Assembly: GCA_030433215.1 (NCBI GenBank)
Contig: JAUIMC010000001.1
Coordinates: forward strand, 496,001 to 560,000
Length of the DNA: 64,000 bases
Reading direction: 5' to 3'
Source: Alphaproteobacteria bacterium
GTDB taxonomy: Bacteria; Pseudomonadota; Alphaproteobacteria; Caulobacterales; Parvularculaceae
The notes under the pieces were generated by a model. It ran no database searches and was not told the DNA's origin. It was given only the letters and a program-made list of their open reading frames with translations. Below, piece after piece: positions 1 through 8,489 of this stretch (within the stretch, counting starts at the first letter, position 1; every line of letters starts with the position of its first letter). The position numbers and the translations under genes are program-made.

Positions 1-1
1 T

Positions 2-337
2 CCCCAGTCTGAGCCCGTCACGCTGGTGAACCTTTTCAAAGTGAGAGGGCAAGCGCTCTATCCGAATAAAGAGTTTGCCGGCACGGGCGAAGAGGCGTTT
101 CAGCGTTACGCCGCTGTCAGCATGCCGACAATGACGCGCGTGGGCGGTGAGTTTTTGCTGGTCGGCGCGTTTCACGGTTCTTTTATTGGCGCCGATGAAG
201 ACTGGGACGTTGTTGCAATCGGGCGTTATCCCAATCTTGATGCGCTCATCGCACTTTATGAAGATAAAGACTATGTGGAGTGTTTCCTCCACAGGGCGGC
301 GGCATGCGAAAGGCAAAAAGTCTTCACTTGCCGCTAG
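2..337 (+). CDS. DUF1330-type small protein, 5' end outside window
   Basis: The frame is open from the first bases and reads [20 protein letters not shown], which resembles the N-terminal strand of DUF1330 (ferredoxin-like fold) proteins. A GTG at 26 could serve as a start, but the family-like residues before it suggest that the true start lies left of the window. About 110 residues are visible, close to the usual family length of roughly 95-130. No catalytic function is established for the family. The gene ends at TAG 335-337 and is followed by a strong hairpin. It converges on etfA. Confidence 0.6.
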   Translation, partial: PQSEPVTLVNLFKVRGQALYPNKEFAGTGEEAFQRYAAVSMPTMTRVGGEFLLVGAFHGSFIGADEDWDVVAIGRYPNLDALIALYEDKDYVECFLHRAAACERQKVFTCR

Positions 338-356
338 AGGTGGCCTGCAGGCAAAT

Positions 357-386
357 CAAAAAAAGCCCCGCCGAAGCGGGGCTTTT
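357..386. terminator. Bidirectional intrinsic terminator
   Basis: The stem AAAAGCCCCGC pairs with GCGGGGCTTTT around a CGAA loop, with A-runs on the left and T-runs on the right. It sits between the convergent ends of the DUF1330 gene and etfA and can serve both. Confidence 0.85.
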
Positions 387-409
387 GATCTTTTGTGTTG
401 TCGCTGCGC

Positions 410-1339
410 TTACAGCGCGTCGTTCAGTTCCGGCAGCGCCTTGAAGAGGTCCGCGACGAGACCGTAATCGGCGACCTGGAAGATCGGCGCCTCTTCGTCC
501 TTGTTGATGGCGACGATGACTTTCGAGTCCTTCATGCCCGCAAGGTGCTGGATCGCGCCGGAAATGCCGACGGCGATGTAAAGCTCGGGCGCGACAACTT
601 TCCCTGTTTGACCCACCTGATAGTCGTTCGGCACATAGCCGGCGTCGACCGCGGCGCGCGACGCGCCGACCGCGGCGCCGAGCTTGTCGGCGATGGGGAA
701 GATGTATTTCTCGAAATTCTCGTAGGAGGCGAGCGCGCGCCCGCCGGAGATGACGATCTTCGCGCCGGTCAGTTCCGGGCGCTCCGATTTCGTCAGCTCC
801 TCGCCCACGAAAGACGAAAGGCCGGAATCGGCCGGCGCGTCGACCGTTGCGACTTCCGCCGAACCGCCGTCGCCTGTCGCCTGGAAGGCGGTGGCGCGGA
901 CCGTCACGACCTTCTTGGCGTCGTTCGACTTTACGGTCTGCATGGCGTTGCCGGCATAGATCGGCCGCACGAAGGTGTCGGCGCTTTCAACGGCGACGAT
1001 GTCGGAAATCTGCATCACGTCGAGCAGCGCCGCGACGCGGGGCATGACGTTCTTGCCGGTGGTCGCCGCGGCTTTCAGGATCGCGTCATAGTCGCCCGCA
1101 AGCGAGACGATGAGATCCGCGAAAGGCTCGGCGAGGCGGTGGGCGTATTGCTCCGCGTCGGCGTGCAGGACTTTCCGGACGCCGTCTATCTTGGCCGCAG
1201 CCGCCGCCGCGTCGCCCGCGCCGGAGCCGGCGACCAGAATATCGATGTCGCCGCCGATCGCTTTCGCGGCGGTGACAACCTTGTAGGTGGAATCGTCAAT
1301 GGCGTTTCCATGAACGTCAGCGATAACAAGAACAGCCAT
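410..1339 (-). CDS. etfA: Electron transfer flavoprotein alpha subunit
   Basis: This is the FAD-binding subunit of the soluble ETF heterodimer, which takes electrons from acyl-CoA and other flavin dehydrogenases and passes them to ETF:quinone oxidoreductase. The 309 residues match the family length. The C-terminal FAD domain, at about 240-300, carries the family stretches [20 protein letters not shown] and VADLF. The start ATG overlaps the etfB stop by one base (TAATG), so the two are translationally coupled and transcribed as etfB-etfA. No ETF:quinone oxidoreductase gene lies in the window. Confidence 0.96.
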   Translation of the reverse strand: MAVLVIADVHGNAIDDSTYKVVTAAKAIGGDIDILVAGSGAGDAAAAAAKIDGVRKVLHADAEQYAHRLAEPFADLIVSLAGDYDAILKAAATTGKNVMPRVAALLDVMQISDIVAVESADTFVRPIYAGNAMQTVKSNDAKKVVTVRATAFQATGDGGSAEVATVDAPADSGLSSFVGEELTKSERPELTGAKIVISGGRALASYENFEKYIFPIADKLGAAVGASRAAVDAGYVPNDYQVGQTGKVVAPELYIAVGISGAIQHLAGMKDSKVIVAINKDEEAPIFQVADYGLVADLFKALPELNDAL

Positions 1340-2088
1340 TAGAGCACCCCCGCTTCGTTTTTCAGTTTCTCGACAAGTTCCGCGACGCTTTCGACCTTGA
1401 CGCCGGCTTCGCGTTTCGGCGGTTCGGTGACTTTAACCGTTTCGAGGCGCGGCGCGACATCGACGCCGTAATCGCCGACTTCTTTCACGTCGAGCGGCTT
1501 CTTCTTCGCCTTCATGATGTTCGGGAGCGAGGCGTAACGCGGCTCGTTAAGGCGAAGGTCGGTGGTGACGATTGCGGGCAGGTTGAGCGAAATCGTCTGC
1601 AGACCGCCGTCGATTTCGCGGGTGACGTCGACCTTGCCTTCCTTGAGATCGACCTTGGAGGCGAAGGTGCCCTGGGCCCAGCCGAGCAGGGCGGCGAGCA
1701 TCTGGCCGGTCTGGTTGCAGTCGTCGTCGATCGCCTGCTTGCCGAGAATGACCAGCTCGGGGCTTTCTTCCTCGACGACTTTTTTCAGGAGTTTGGCGAC
1801 GGCCAGCGGCTCCACCGTTTCATCGGTCTTGATCAGGATCGCCCGGTCCGCGCCCATGGCCAGCGCCTGGCGGAGCTGGTCCTGCGCCTTTTCCGGCCCG
1901 ATGGAGATCGCGACGATCTCTTCGGCCGAGCCGGCCTCTTTCAGGCGGACCGCTTCCTCGACGGCGATTTCGTCGAAGGGGTTCATGGACATTTTGACAT
2001 TGGCGAGATCGACGCCGGTCTCATCCGATTTCACGCGGACCTTAACATTATAGTCGATCACGCGTTTCACGGGCACGAGAATCTTCAT
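1339..2088 (-). CDS. etfB: Electron transfer flavoprotein beta subunit
   Basis: This is the AMP-binding partner of EtfA. The 249 residues begin [20 protein letters not shown], characteristic of EtfB, followed by the family segment [23 protein letters not shown] ribosome-binding site lies about 8 bases upstream of the ATG at 2088. It is the first gene of a two-gene operon with etfA. The 235 bases upstream to the next gene contain its promoter region and the terminator of the HIG1-type gene; no other coding signal was seen there. Confidence 0.96.
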   Translation of the reverse strand: MKILVPVKRVIDYNVKVRVKSDETGVDLANVKMSMNPFDEIAVEEAVRLKEAGSAEEIVAISIGPEKAQDQLRQALAMGADRAILIKTDETVEPLAVAKLLKKVVEEESPELVILGKQAIDDDCNQTGQMLAALLGWAQGTFASKVDLKEGKVDVTREIDGGLQTISLNLPAIVTTDLRLNEPRYASLPNIMKAKKKPLDVKEVGDYGVDVAPRLETVKVTEPPKREAGVKVESVAELVEKLKNEAGVL

Positions 2089-2273
2089 CTGCGTTGCTCC
2101 TCGAAGGGGTGCTGGGGTTGCGGCCGCCCCGGGGGAGGCGGCGATTTCGGGCGGACCATAGTCGCGAGGTTCTGAGGATTCAACGCTTCCGGGCGCCTAA
2201 GTTTCAGGGCCCGCCCGGCGGGCTTTGCCGCCGGTTCCGGCTGTGCGCTCGAATTGGCGCGCCCAAATAATCG

Positions 2274-2297
2274 AAAGCCCCGGCCGGCGCCGGGGCT
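2274..2297 (-). terminator. Intrinsic terminator after the HIG1-type gene
   Basis: GCCCCGGC pairs with GCCGGGGC around a CGGC loop. On the minus strand it is followed by a T-rich tail (TTTCGATTATTT). It lies 27 bases beyond the stop at 2324. Confidence 0.7.
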
Positions 2298-2323
2298 CGC
2301 TTGCGCGGATGCTTAAAAAGGGG

Positions 2324-2530
2324 TTACGCGCCGCCCTGGCTCACGAGCCACAGGAACAGCATCATCAGCGCGATCGTCACCGCCTGGGCGGCGACGCGCA
2401 TGCGCATCAGCTTGTTCGAGTTCTCCTTGGCGAAGGTGCCGCCCTTCGCAAGCGAATAAATGCCGACGCCGAGAATGATCGCCGTCACGGCGAGGCCCAG
2501 AGGGATCAGGAGAAATACAAAGGCGTCCAT
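2324..2530 (-). CDS. HIG1-domain twin-transmembrane protein
   Basis: This is a 68-residue membrane protein with two hydrophobic segments, at about 2-24 and 44-64. They are separated by a polar loop with the residues GGTFAKENSNKLMRMRV, which matches the bacterial HIG1 pattern (small loop, NKLMRxRV, second helix). In mitochondria HIG1 proteins associate with respiratory complexes; a similar role here is inference. The start at 2530 (MDAFVF) is chosen because GGGAG lies 7 bases upstream; an in-frame ATG at 2548 lacks such a site. It is a single-gene unit with its own terminator. Confidence 0.8.
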   Translation of the reverse strand: MDAFVFLLIPLGLAVTAIILGVGIYSLAKGGTFAKENSNKLMRMRVAAQAVTIALMMLFLWLVSQGGA

Positions 2531-2611
2531 GAAAGAGCTCCCAAACATAGATTTTATTATAAGGCCTTTGCGACCCTTGACGCCTAATATAGGGCGCGCT
2601 GGGTGCGATTT

Positions 2612-4432
2612 CTACTGCTCGCGGGAAGTTTTCGCGCCAGCGCGGGCGGTCACGCGCCCGTGATGCCATGTGGGGAGAAAGACGCCTTTGTCTTCCGGCC
2701 GATAGCGCGCGGGCGCCGCCTCGAGCCTGTCCTCGCTGTCGGCCACGAGCGGGTCCGTCAGCCGGTAGAGATAGCCGCGAATATCGGCGTCGGCGGGCGC
2801 GTCGACGCCGAGGCCGCCTTCCTCGGGCGCGGCCGTCATGGGCGGCTTCAGTTCGTGGAGCGCGAAATCCATACGCACGTCATAGGTGCGCGCGGCCTGA
2901 TAGCGCAGGAAGCGCTGGGCGTTGTACCACTGGGTCTTGGTTTCTCCGTCCGTGCACGTTTCGAGTTCCGCGCCGCTCGCGCCCCAGCGCCGCTCCGGAC
3001 AGTGATAGGGATCGAAGGACAGCGCCCATAGCCGCTCCATGGCGTGGGCGAGATTGAGCCGCACCCGCGTCGCGTCCGAGCGGCGATAGGTGAAGGTGCA
3101 GGCGTTCTTTTCCTCCTCATAGGCGGCGACGAGATCGCCGGCGAGGTCGTGGCCCTTATAGACGACGCCCGGCGCCCCGGCCTCGAGGTCTTCGACGAGA
3201 TGCTGCATGTTCCGGCGCAGCTCGATGAAGCTGACCTTGAGGCGCGCGTCGCGTGACGGCGTCGAATACTCTTCCCATTCGCCATAGGTGCCGAAGATGT
3301 TGCGCGGCAGCCTTGCGGGATGGGGCTTTAAATGCAGGCGATGGCGATAGGCGGCGTCGACCGCGACCTTGCGCGCTTTCAGATCGCCGCAAATGGTCTG
3401 GAGCCCGAAGCGCAGCTCCTCCACCGGATCATAGGCGAAATCGGGCGCGGCGAGCTTGCGCCGCACATAGTCGTAATATTTCAGGGTGCGGCCGTTGAAC
3501 CGGAACTCGCCATAATGCCATTCGCCCGACGGGTGCGGCGCATTGCCGAAATACTGTTCCATGGAAAAATCGGCGATCTCTTCATTCGCCGCGGCGTGAA
3601 GTTCGCCGCCATGCAGCGATCCGTCGCTTGCTTTCGTCGCGCCCTTGACGCGGATCGGCCGCCAGGCCTTCAGCCCGGCGCCGAGCGCCGGTTTTGAACG
3701 CATGAAGTTGGGGCCGTAGGCGGTGCGCGTCACCGAATTGTCCGGGTGCGACGCAACCACGAGCACGCGCCCGTCTTCGAGAATGTCGTAGACAATGCCC
3801 ACATGGCCGTAAATGTCATAGGCGAGGACGCCGGGCCGCACCGCGCCGCGCTCGATTTTCACCGGATAAAAATCGTCATGGCTCCGCGCGCCGTTTTCTT
3901 CGGGATGGGTGCGGAACATGGCGGTGGAGACCTCGCCGCCGATACGCGCGATGAAATGCGGCGCGTCGCTGACATAGTTCAGAATCTGCCGGCGTCCCGT
4001 CACCACATTGCCGGCGCTCGAATAGCGGATGTCCTCGCGCGCGCCGTCAGCGGTGCGCATGGCGTTCTGATAGGAAAAGGGCAGGCCGTTTTTCCACGCA
4101 TAATAGGCTCTGAGGACATAGGCCATGTCGGCGCAGTCGCCCGGCAGATGCGGGTCGACGGGCGAGCGATAGGGGTTCGCCTCGTCTTTGAGGCAGGAAT
4201 CGATGGAGGTGCAGTCCGAATGGCCGATGCGGGCGACGAACGCCGAAAACCCGGCCTCGTCCTCTGGCCCCCAGGCCGCCTTGTAGACTTCCCAGCGCTT
4301 GCCGGTGTTGACGGGGGCCGGGATCGCGCCGGTTTGCCCCCAGCCTTCGGCCGCGGCGCCCCCGATAGCCATCCCTAAAGCCATCCCGGCGGCCGCTCCC
4401 GCCGCCAGGACCGATTTCCACAACACCCTCAT
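2612..4432 (-). CDS. Large secreted protein with NlpC/P60-like cysteine peptidase features
   Basis: I cannot name this 606-residue protein. It starts with a signal peptide (positive MRVLWK, hydrophobic to about residue 28, AAA cleavage region). At about 97-110 it reads GDCADMAYVLRAYY, and at about 200-225 YGHVGIVYDILEDGRVLVVAS. A Cys at the start of a helix followed by a His in an HVGIV strand is the order of catalytic residues in papain-like NlpC/P60 enzymes, so a cell-wall or peptide hydrolase is plausible but unproven. The C-terminal 350 residues are charged, rich in aromatic residues and not recognised. A perfect CtrA box lies 11 bases upstream of the start. Confidence 0.75.
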   Translation of the reverse strand: MRVLWKSVLAAGAAAGMALGMAIGGAAAEGWGQTGAIPAPVNTGKRWEVYKAAWGPEDEAGFSAFVARIGHSDCTSIDSCLKDEANPYRSPVDPHLPGDCADMAYVLRAYYAWKNGLPFSYQNAMRTADGAREDIRYSSAGNVVTGRRQILNYVSDAPHFIARIGGEVSTAMFRTHPEENGARSHDDFYPVKIERGAVRPGVLAYDIYGHVGIVYDILEDGRVLVVASHPDNSVTRTAYGPNFMRSKPALGAGLKAWRPIRVKGATKASDGSLHGGELHAAANEEIADFSMEQYFGNAPHPSGEWHYGEFRFNGRTLKYYDYVRRKLAAPDFAYDPVEELRFGLQTICGDLKARKVAVDAAYRHRLHLKPHPARLPRNIFGTYGEWEEYSTPSRDARLKVSFIELRRNMQHLVEDLEAGAPGVVYKGHDLAGDLVAAYEEEKNACTFTYRRSDATRVRLNLAHAMERLWALSFDPYHCPERRWGASGAELETCTDGETKTQWYNAQRFLRYQAARTYDVRMDFALHELKPPMTAAPEEGGLGVDAPADADIRGYLYRLTDPLVADSEDRLEAAPARYRPEDKGVFLPTWHHGRVTARAGAKTSREQ

Positions 4433-4442
4433 GGGCCATATT

Positions 4443-4457
4443 TTAACCTGCTGTTAA
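4443..4457. promoter_or_regulatory. CtrA-type box TTAA-N7-TTAA
   Basis: TTAACCTGCTGTTAA is a perfect match to the full CtrA consensus (two TTAA half-sites with 7 bases between). It lies between the start of the minus-strand secreted protein (4432) and qmcA (4663). Its closeness to 4432 suggests that it acts on the minus-strand gene. The rest of the 230-base divergent gap shows no other coding signal. Confidence 0.6.
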
Positions 4458-4662
4458 CCGACCCGATAGGGGGCCCTGCCGCGGAAAATATTTCCCCCAA
4501 GGGTGTTTCGAGGCCGCCAAAAGCAGTTTCGGTGCGGACTATTTTTCGAAAAAACCCAAGCCTTTTCAGTGGGCTAGTGAGGGAAATCGGAATTTCAAGA
4601 CTGGCGCGACGCATTGTCCGTCACGATCTAAGGATCACGAGGGCTTAAAAAGGGAGGCGATT

Positions 4663-5616
4663 ATGGGTTTCGAGTTATTCGTGGCGGCGCTTGTCGTGCT
4701 CGCCATCATTTTGATGTTCAACACCGTGAAAGTGGTGCCGCAGGGCTTTGAATTCACGGTCGAGCGTTTCGGGCGTTACATCAAGACGATCAAGCCGGGC
4801 CTGCATTTCCTGACGCCGTTCATCGACCGCATCGGGCGGCGCATGAACATGATGGAGCAGGTGCTCGACGTGCCGAGCCAGGAAGTCATCACCCGCGACA
4901 ACGCAATGGTGCAGACCGATGCGGTGGCGTTCATCCAGGTGATGGATGCGGCCTCGGCCGCTTACGAAGTGCACGATCTGACAAGGGCGATCTCGAACCT
5001 CGCCATGACGAATATCCGTACCGTGATCGGTTCGCTCGATCTCGACGAGGTCTTGTCCAATCGTGACGACATCAATGAACGCCTGTTGCGCGTCATTGAT
5101 GCGGCGACGCAGCCCTGGGGCGTGAAAGTGACCCGGGTCGAAATCAAGGATCTCGATCCGCCGTCGGACATCACCGAGGCGATGGCGCGGCAGATGAAAG
5201 CCGAGCGTTTAAAGCGCGCGGAAATCCTCACCGCGGAAGGCGACAAGCAGTCTTCGATCCTGCGCGCCGAGGGCGAAAAGCAGTCGGCGATCCTTGAGGC
5301 CGAAGGCCGCAGGGAGGCGGCGTTCCGCGACGCCGAAGCGCGTGAACGCGAGGCCGAGGCCGAGGCGAAAGCGACCCAGATGGTCTCGGAAGCGATCGCA
5401 AAAGGCGACGTCCAGGCGATCAACTACTTCGTCGCCCAGGACTATGTGAAGGCGTTCGAGAAACTCGCGATCTCGCCGCAGCAAAAGACGCTTATTCTCC
5501 CTGCCGATATGAGCGCGCTCGTCGGCACCATCGCCGGGGTCGGCACGCTTGCAAAGGAAGCGTTTGAAAAAGGCGGCGCAAGCCGGGCGGCCGGCTCGGT
5601 TCCGACCAGCCAGTAA
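4663..5616 (+). CDS. qmcA: SPFH/Band 7 membrane protease-associated protein (QmcA-like)
   Basis: This 317-residue stomatin/prohibitin-family scaffold has one N-terminal membrane helix (residues 3-20), then the SPFH domain with VKVVPQGFEFTVERFGRY and PGLHFLTPFIDRI, and a long Ala/Glu/Arg-rich coiled coil (about 190-250) containing the repeated pattern AEGxKQSxILxAEG. E. coli QmcA has the same layout and forms membrane assemblies. An AGGGAGG ribosome-binding site precedes the ATG. It is paired with nfeD 65 bases downstream, the usual partnership of these two families. Confidence 0.92.
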   Translation: MGFELFVAALVVLAIILMFNTVKVVPQGFEFTVERFGRYIKTIKPGLHFLTPFIDRIGRRMNMMEQVLDVPSQEVITRDNAMVQTDAVAFIQVMDAASAAYEVHDLTRAISNLAMTNIRTVIGSLDLDEVLSNRDDINERLLRVIDAATQPWGVKVTRVEIKDLDPPSDITEAMARQMKAERLKRAEILTAEGDKQSSILRAEGEKQSAILEAEGRREAAFRDAEAREREAEAEAKATQMVSEAIAKGDVQAINYFVAQDYVKAFEKLAISPQQKTLILPADMSALVGTIAGVGTLAKEAFEKGGASRAAGSVPTSQ

Positions 5617-5626
5617 TGTAAGCTGC

Positions 5627-5656
5627 GTTCCTTCCGGCGATTGCGCCGGGAGGAAC
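5627..5656 (+). other. Long intergenic RNA hairpin between qmcA and nfeD
   Basis: GTTCCTTCCGGCG pairs with CGCCGGGAGGAAC around a 4-base loop, giving a 13-bp stem with a single G-U pair. No T-run follows, so it is not a classic terminator. In this position it could set the ratio of the two proteins by protecting the upstream message or causing partial termination. Confidence 0.6.
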
Positions 5657-5681
5657 GTCCGTCAAGCAAAGGGGCATTCAG

Positions 5682-6155
5682 ATGGACGCTTTCATCACTT
5701 TTCTCAGCGATATTCCGTTCTGGTATTGGTGCGTTTTCGGGCTTGTCCTGCTCGTCATCGAGCTGATGACGGGCACAACCTATTTCCTGTGGCCGGCGAT
5801 TGCGGCTTTCGCGGCGGGGCTGTTCGAACTCGGGCCTTTCGGCGGCGCCTGGCAGTTGCAGCTTATCGTCTTCGCCGCGATCACGGTCCTCCTGTCGATC
5901 TTCGCGCCGCCTTACGTGAAGCCGTGGCTGCAAAGAGCGCAGGCCGATCACTTCACCCTGAATGAGCGCGGCGCCCAGAAGGTCGGGCGCCGGGCCGTCG
6001 TCGGCGATGCGTTCGTCAACGGCGCCGGCAAGGTGCGCATGGGCGACACGCTGTGGATCGCCGAAAGCGAGGACGGCGCGAACCTGGCGGCCGGCGCCAT
6101 GGTGGAGATCACCCGCGCCGACGGCGCCAAGCTTTTCGTGAAGCCGGCCGCCTGA
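5682..6155 (+). CDS. NfeD-family membrane protein
   Basis: This 157-residue protein has two or three N-terminal membrane helices (about 8-70) with the NfeD-like LVIELMTGTTYFLWPAIAAF. A small C-terminal OB-fold-like domain (about 95-155) contains GRRAVVGDAFVNGAGKVRMGD and the closing strand ADGAKLFVKP. This is the short NfeD1b type that accompanies QmcA-like SPFH proteins. An AAAGGGGC ribosome-binding site precedes the ATG. The two presumably form one membrane complex, based on family knowledge. Confidence 0.9.
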   Translation: MDAFITFLSDIPFWYWCVFGLVLLVIELMTGTTYFLWPAIAAFAAGLFELGPFGGAWQLQLIVFAAITVLLSIFAPPYVKPWLQRAQADHFTLNERGAQKVGRRAVVGDAFVNGAGKVRMGDTLWIAESEDGANLAAGAMVEITRADGAKLFVKPAA

Positions 6156-6270
6156 TGGGAAGGGGCCCGGCAGGGGGCGGCAAAGGTTAAGGGGTGATTA
6201 GGGCTATCCCGGCGCGTCCTAATTTTTGTTAACCGGGCTTCAGGCATTCGCAGCTATGCTGACAGTGAAA

Positions 6271-6301
6271 GCAGTGCAAGCACTGCCTGCAAGGAATGCA
6301 G
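6271..6301. promoter_or_regulatory. Two adjacent inverted repeats, probable RHH operator
   Basis: GCAGTGC-AA-GCACTGC (6271-6286) is a perfect 7-bp inverted repeat. It is followed immediately by CTGCA-AGGAA-TGCAG (6287-6301), a 5-bp inverted repeat. Both lie directly in front of the ribosome-binding site of the FitA-like gene at 6317. Ribbon-helix-helix antitoxins usually bind such short palindromes to repress themselves, so autoregulation is the likely use. Confidence 0.55.
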
Positions 6302-6316
6302 TTCTGCGGGGAGCTG

Positions 6317-6580
6317 ATGAAGTCGATTACAATCCGAAACGTGCCGAAGGAAACGCACCGGCGCCTGCGCATTCGCGCGGCCCAGAACGGGCGGTCGCTG
6401 GAAGCCGAATTGCGCGCGCTTTTAGGCGCTATTGCGCGGGTCAATGCGGGCGAGAGGCCGGCATCCGCGCCGCGCAAACCCGACGACGCCCCCATGCAAT
6501 TGAGCGGCGACGACCTCGCCATCGGCGCCGCGCAGGCGCGCCGGAAGGTGCGGCGCATTCTTGAGCGGGAAGCCGAATAA
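6317..6580 (+). CDS. FitA-like ribbon-helix-helix DNA-binding protein (orphan antitoxin)
   Basis: This 87-residue protein begins MKSITIRNVPKETHRRLRIR followed by AAQNGRSLEAELRALL, the strand-helix-helix pattern of FitA-type VapB antitoxins. The start at 6317 follows GGGGAG with short spacing; an upstream ATG at 6296 has no site. The C-terminal half is basic and Ala-rich, where partners normally wrap the toxin. No PIN-domain toxin follows: 57 bases later comes a terminator and then a gene on the other strand. It is either a solitary regulator or the remnant of a toxin-antitoxin pair. Confidence 0.8.
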   Translation: MKSITIRNVPKETHRRLRIRAAQNGRSLEAELRALLGAIARVNAGERPASAPRKPDDAPMQLSGDDLAIGAAQARRKVRRILEREAE

Positions 6581-6636
6581 GCCCGGTTTACAAGGGCTTT
6601 TCGCATACAGTCCGTACAGGGAAGAAAGCGCAACAG

Positions 6637-6668
6637 AAAAGGCCCGCCGGCTTTCGCCGCGGGCCTTT
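6637..6668. terminator. Intrinsic terminator between convergent genes
   Basis: AAAAGGCCCGC pairs with GCGGGCCTTT around an 11-base loop, with T-rich sequence on both sides. It can end the FitA-like transcript and also the minus-strand gene at 6759. Confidence 0.75.
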
Positions 6669-6758
6669 CCCTGTCTTGGGCGCCGCTTGACGGGCGCGGG
6701 GGATGTTTCCCTTTCGCGCACCGGCGGGCCCCTCCCTGTCTCTGCCTTGCGCCCGGCG

Positions 6759-7685
6759 CTATTCCAGTTCCGGGGCGGCGGTCCCCGGAATGTCGGGCCA
6801 GCCGGACTTGTGCTGGGTGTTGTTGCCGCGGAACATCGCCTCGATATGGCGGATCAGACCGTCCTGAACCTTGAAGACCTCGAACACGACGGATTCGTTG
6901 TTGTCGGGATAGTCGGGCGGCGCGGTGAAATGGCCGACGCCCATGACGACCCCGCGCTCCACATCGGCGATATAGATACGCCGGTTCTTCACCGGCCATT
7001 TGATGCGCGGATTCTCAAATTCGACACCGCAGCTTTCGGGCAGCATCGCCGAGTTCACGGTCATGGTGGCGAGTTCGTAGCGCTGGCATTCGGGATGCCA
7101 GGGGACCTCGCGCCAGTCCAGCGTGCCTGAAACCACGTCGAAATACTGGTTGGCGACCGTAACCAGCTCCTCGCGCGAGACGCGTTCCTCCTCGGGCAGG
7201 ACGGTGTCGAAGATGCGGTCGGAAAGATGCATGGACGCCGCCGGCGTGCCGCGCAGGGTGCCGTCAAAGGCGATCTCCTCGATCTCGGTGATCTTCATGT
7301 CCTCGACTTTGAGGCGCAGCATGTAGAACCACCAGCGCTCGGCGTCGCGGGTCGGCGTGTTGGTGACGGTGGTCAGCATCATCGCCGAGCCGGTAGCGGG
7401 ATCGACGAAAGCCTGGCGGTAGGGCATGCGGCTGATCTCGCCCCAGACTTCGCCTTCACCCAGTTTCGATTTCTCGCCGTTCGACGTGACGCGCACATTG
7501 CGGGCGGCGTCGATATGCGAGGCGTCGTTCATGATGAGACCGTCCGTATAAACGGTCAGGAATTCCAGAAGACAACGCCGGTCGCATTGATCCGCCTGCG
7601 CATAAGCGCTGGTCGATGCGAAGGCCGCAACGGCGGCCATCCCTGCAAATCGCAGCAGTCTTTTTACCCCGAAGTCGAAAATCAT
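6759..7685 (-). CDS. Secreted protein of unknown function
   Basis: This 308-residue protein has a signal peptide (MIFDFGVKRLLRFAGMAAVAAFASTSAYA). I do not recognise the family. The mature part has a conserved-looking DRRCLLEFLTVYTDGLIMND near its N-terminus and ends in a segment (VVFEVFKVQDGLIRHIEAMFR) that resembles the last strands of SnoaL/NTF2-like domains, with two such alpha+beta blocks suggested. The start at 7685 is preferred because AGGGAG lies 8 bases upstream; the longer frame to 7772 has no site and a poor N-terminus. It stands alone. Confidence 0.7.
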   Translation of the reverse strand: MIFDFGVKRLLRFAGMAAVAAFASTSAYAQADQCDRRCLLEFLTVYTDGLIMNDASHIDAARNVRVTSNGEKSKLGEGEVWGEISRMPYRQAFVDPATGSAMMLTTVTNTPTRDAERWWFYMLRLKVEDMKITEIEEIAFDGTLRGTPAASMHLSDRIFDTVLPEEERVSREELVTVANQYFDVVSGTLDWREVPWHPECQRYELATMTVNSAMLPESCGVEFENPRIKWPVKNRRIYIADVERGVVMGVGHFTAPPDYPDNNESVVFEVFKVQDGLIRHIEAMFRGNNTQHKSGWPDIPGTAAPELE

Positions 7686-7935
7686 TATCCGCGCTCCCTG
7701 AAGCTTTTTTCTGTTTTGCTTCGGGATGGCGCGCCGCGGTGGGGGGGAGAAAATGATTATGCGGCGCGCCATCCCGAATTCGGCCCCGAATTCGGAATCG
7801 CGCGCGGGCGCGATAAAGCCGAAGGCCTTTTTTACCGCGCCTTGCGCGCCGCTGCTAATGCCGGGGCGCGCTGACTGTCATCAAGAAGGGCTTGTTTTTG
7901 CAGGCGCGAAGGGGGCCGTGCGGCTTGCCTGGCGC

Positions 7936-8400
7936 TCAGTAATAAGCACGCCGGCGGCGGAAATCGGAGCTCGCCAGCGTGCGCCCGATGGGCCAGAGCG
8001 CGAAGCCCGCAAGCTTCACATGGGCCCAGGCGAAGGGCAGGCCGATAATGGTGATGCCGAGGAAGAAGGCGGCGACCAGATGGCCGAGCGCCAGCCACCA
8101 GCCGGCGAGCACAAACCAGATGAGGTTGCCGATAAAGCCGAGAGGGCCGGTTCCGATCTCGCCCTTGTAAAGCAGGTCGCGGTCGATCGTCCGTGTGCCG
8201 AAGGGCCAGAGCGTGTAGACGCCGTTGTCGAAGGCGGCGCGCGCCCAGGGCAGGCCGATGATGGAAATCGCCATGAAGAAAGCGGCCACGAACCAGCCGA
8301 GCGCCGCGACGGCGCCGCCGAGCGCCAGCCACAGAATATTCAGAACAAGGGCGATGACCGACATCGACTCCTCGTCGCGCAAGGGGTGTTCAGGATACAT
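7936..8400 (-). CDS. YccF-domain inner membrane protein
   Basis: This 154-residue protein is made of two similar halves. Each has a helix pair and the pattern IxxIGLPxAxAxxxxAxxxLWPxGxRT (AISIIGLPWARAAFDNGVYTLWPFG and ITIIGLPFAWAHVKLAGFALWPIG), which is the YccF repeat. Function is not established. Two starts are possible: 8400 (AAGGAG 8 bases upstream) and 8364 (MSVIALVLNILW, GAGGAG very close); the second is nearer the E. coli length and N-terminus. It stands between unrelated genes on the same strand. Confidence 0.88.
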   Translation of the reverse strand: MYPEHPLRDEESMSVIALVLNILWLALGGAVAALGWFVAAFFMAISIIGLPWARAAFDNGVYTLWPFGTRTIDRDLLYKGEIGTGPLGFIGNLIWFVLAGWWLALGHLVAAFFLGITIIGLPFAWAHVKLAGFALWPIGRTLASSDFRRRRAYY

Positions 8401-8489
8401 GGCTCCGTCTCCTTCTCAGAAACGGAATATAGGCATCCTTGGGCGCGGCGCCATGCGTTTTACCGTGGATTCCGCGCCGTCCGTCGCGT

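Noticed and set aside
4429-4614. 61-codon minus-strand frame upstream of the secreted protein
   Set aside because: No ribosome-binding site, overlaps the CtrA box and the downstream start, and has no recognisable sequence.
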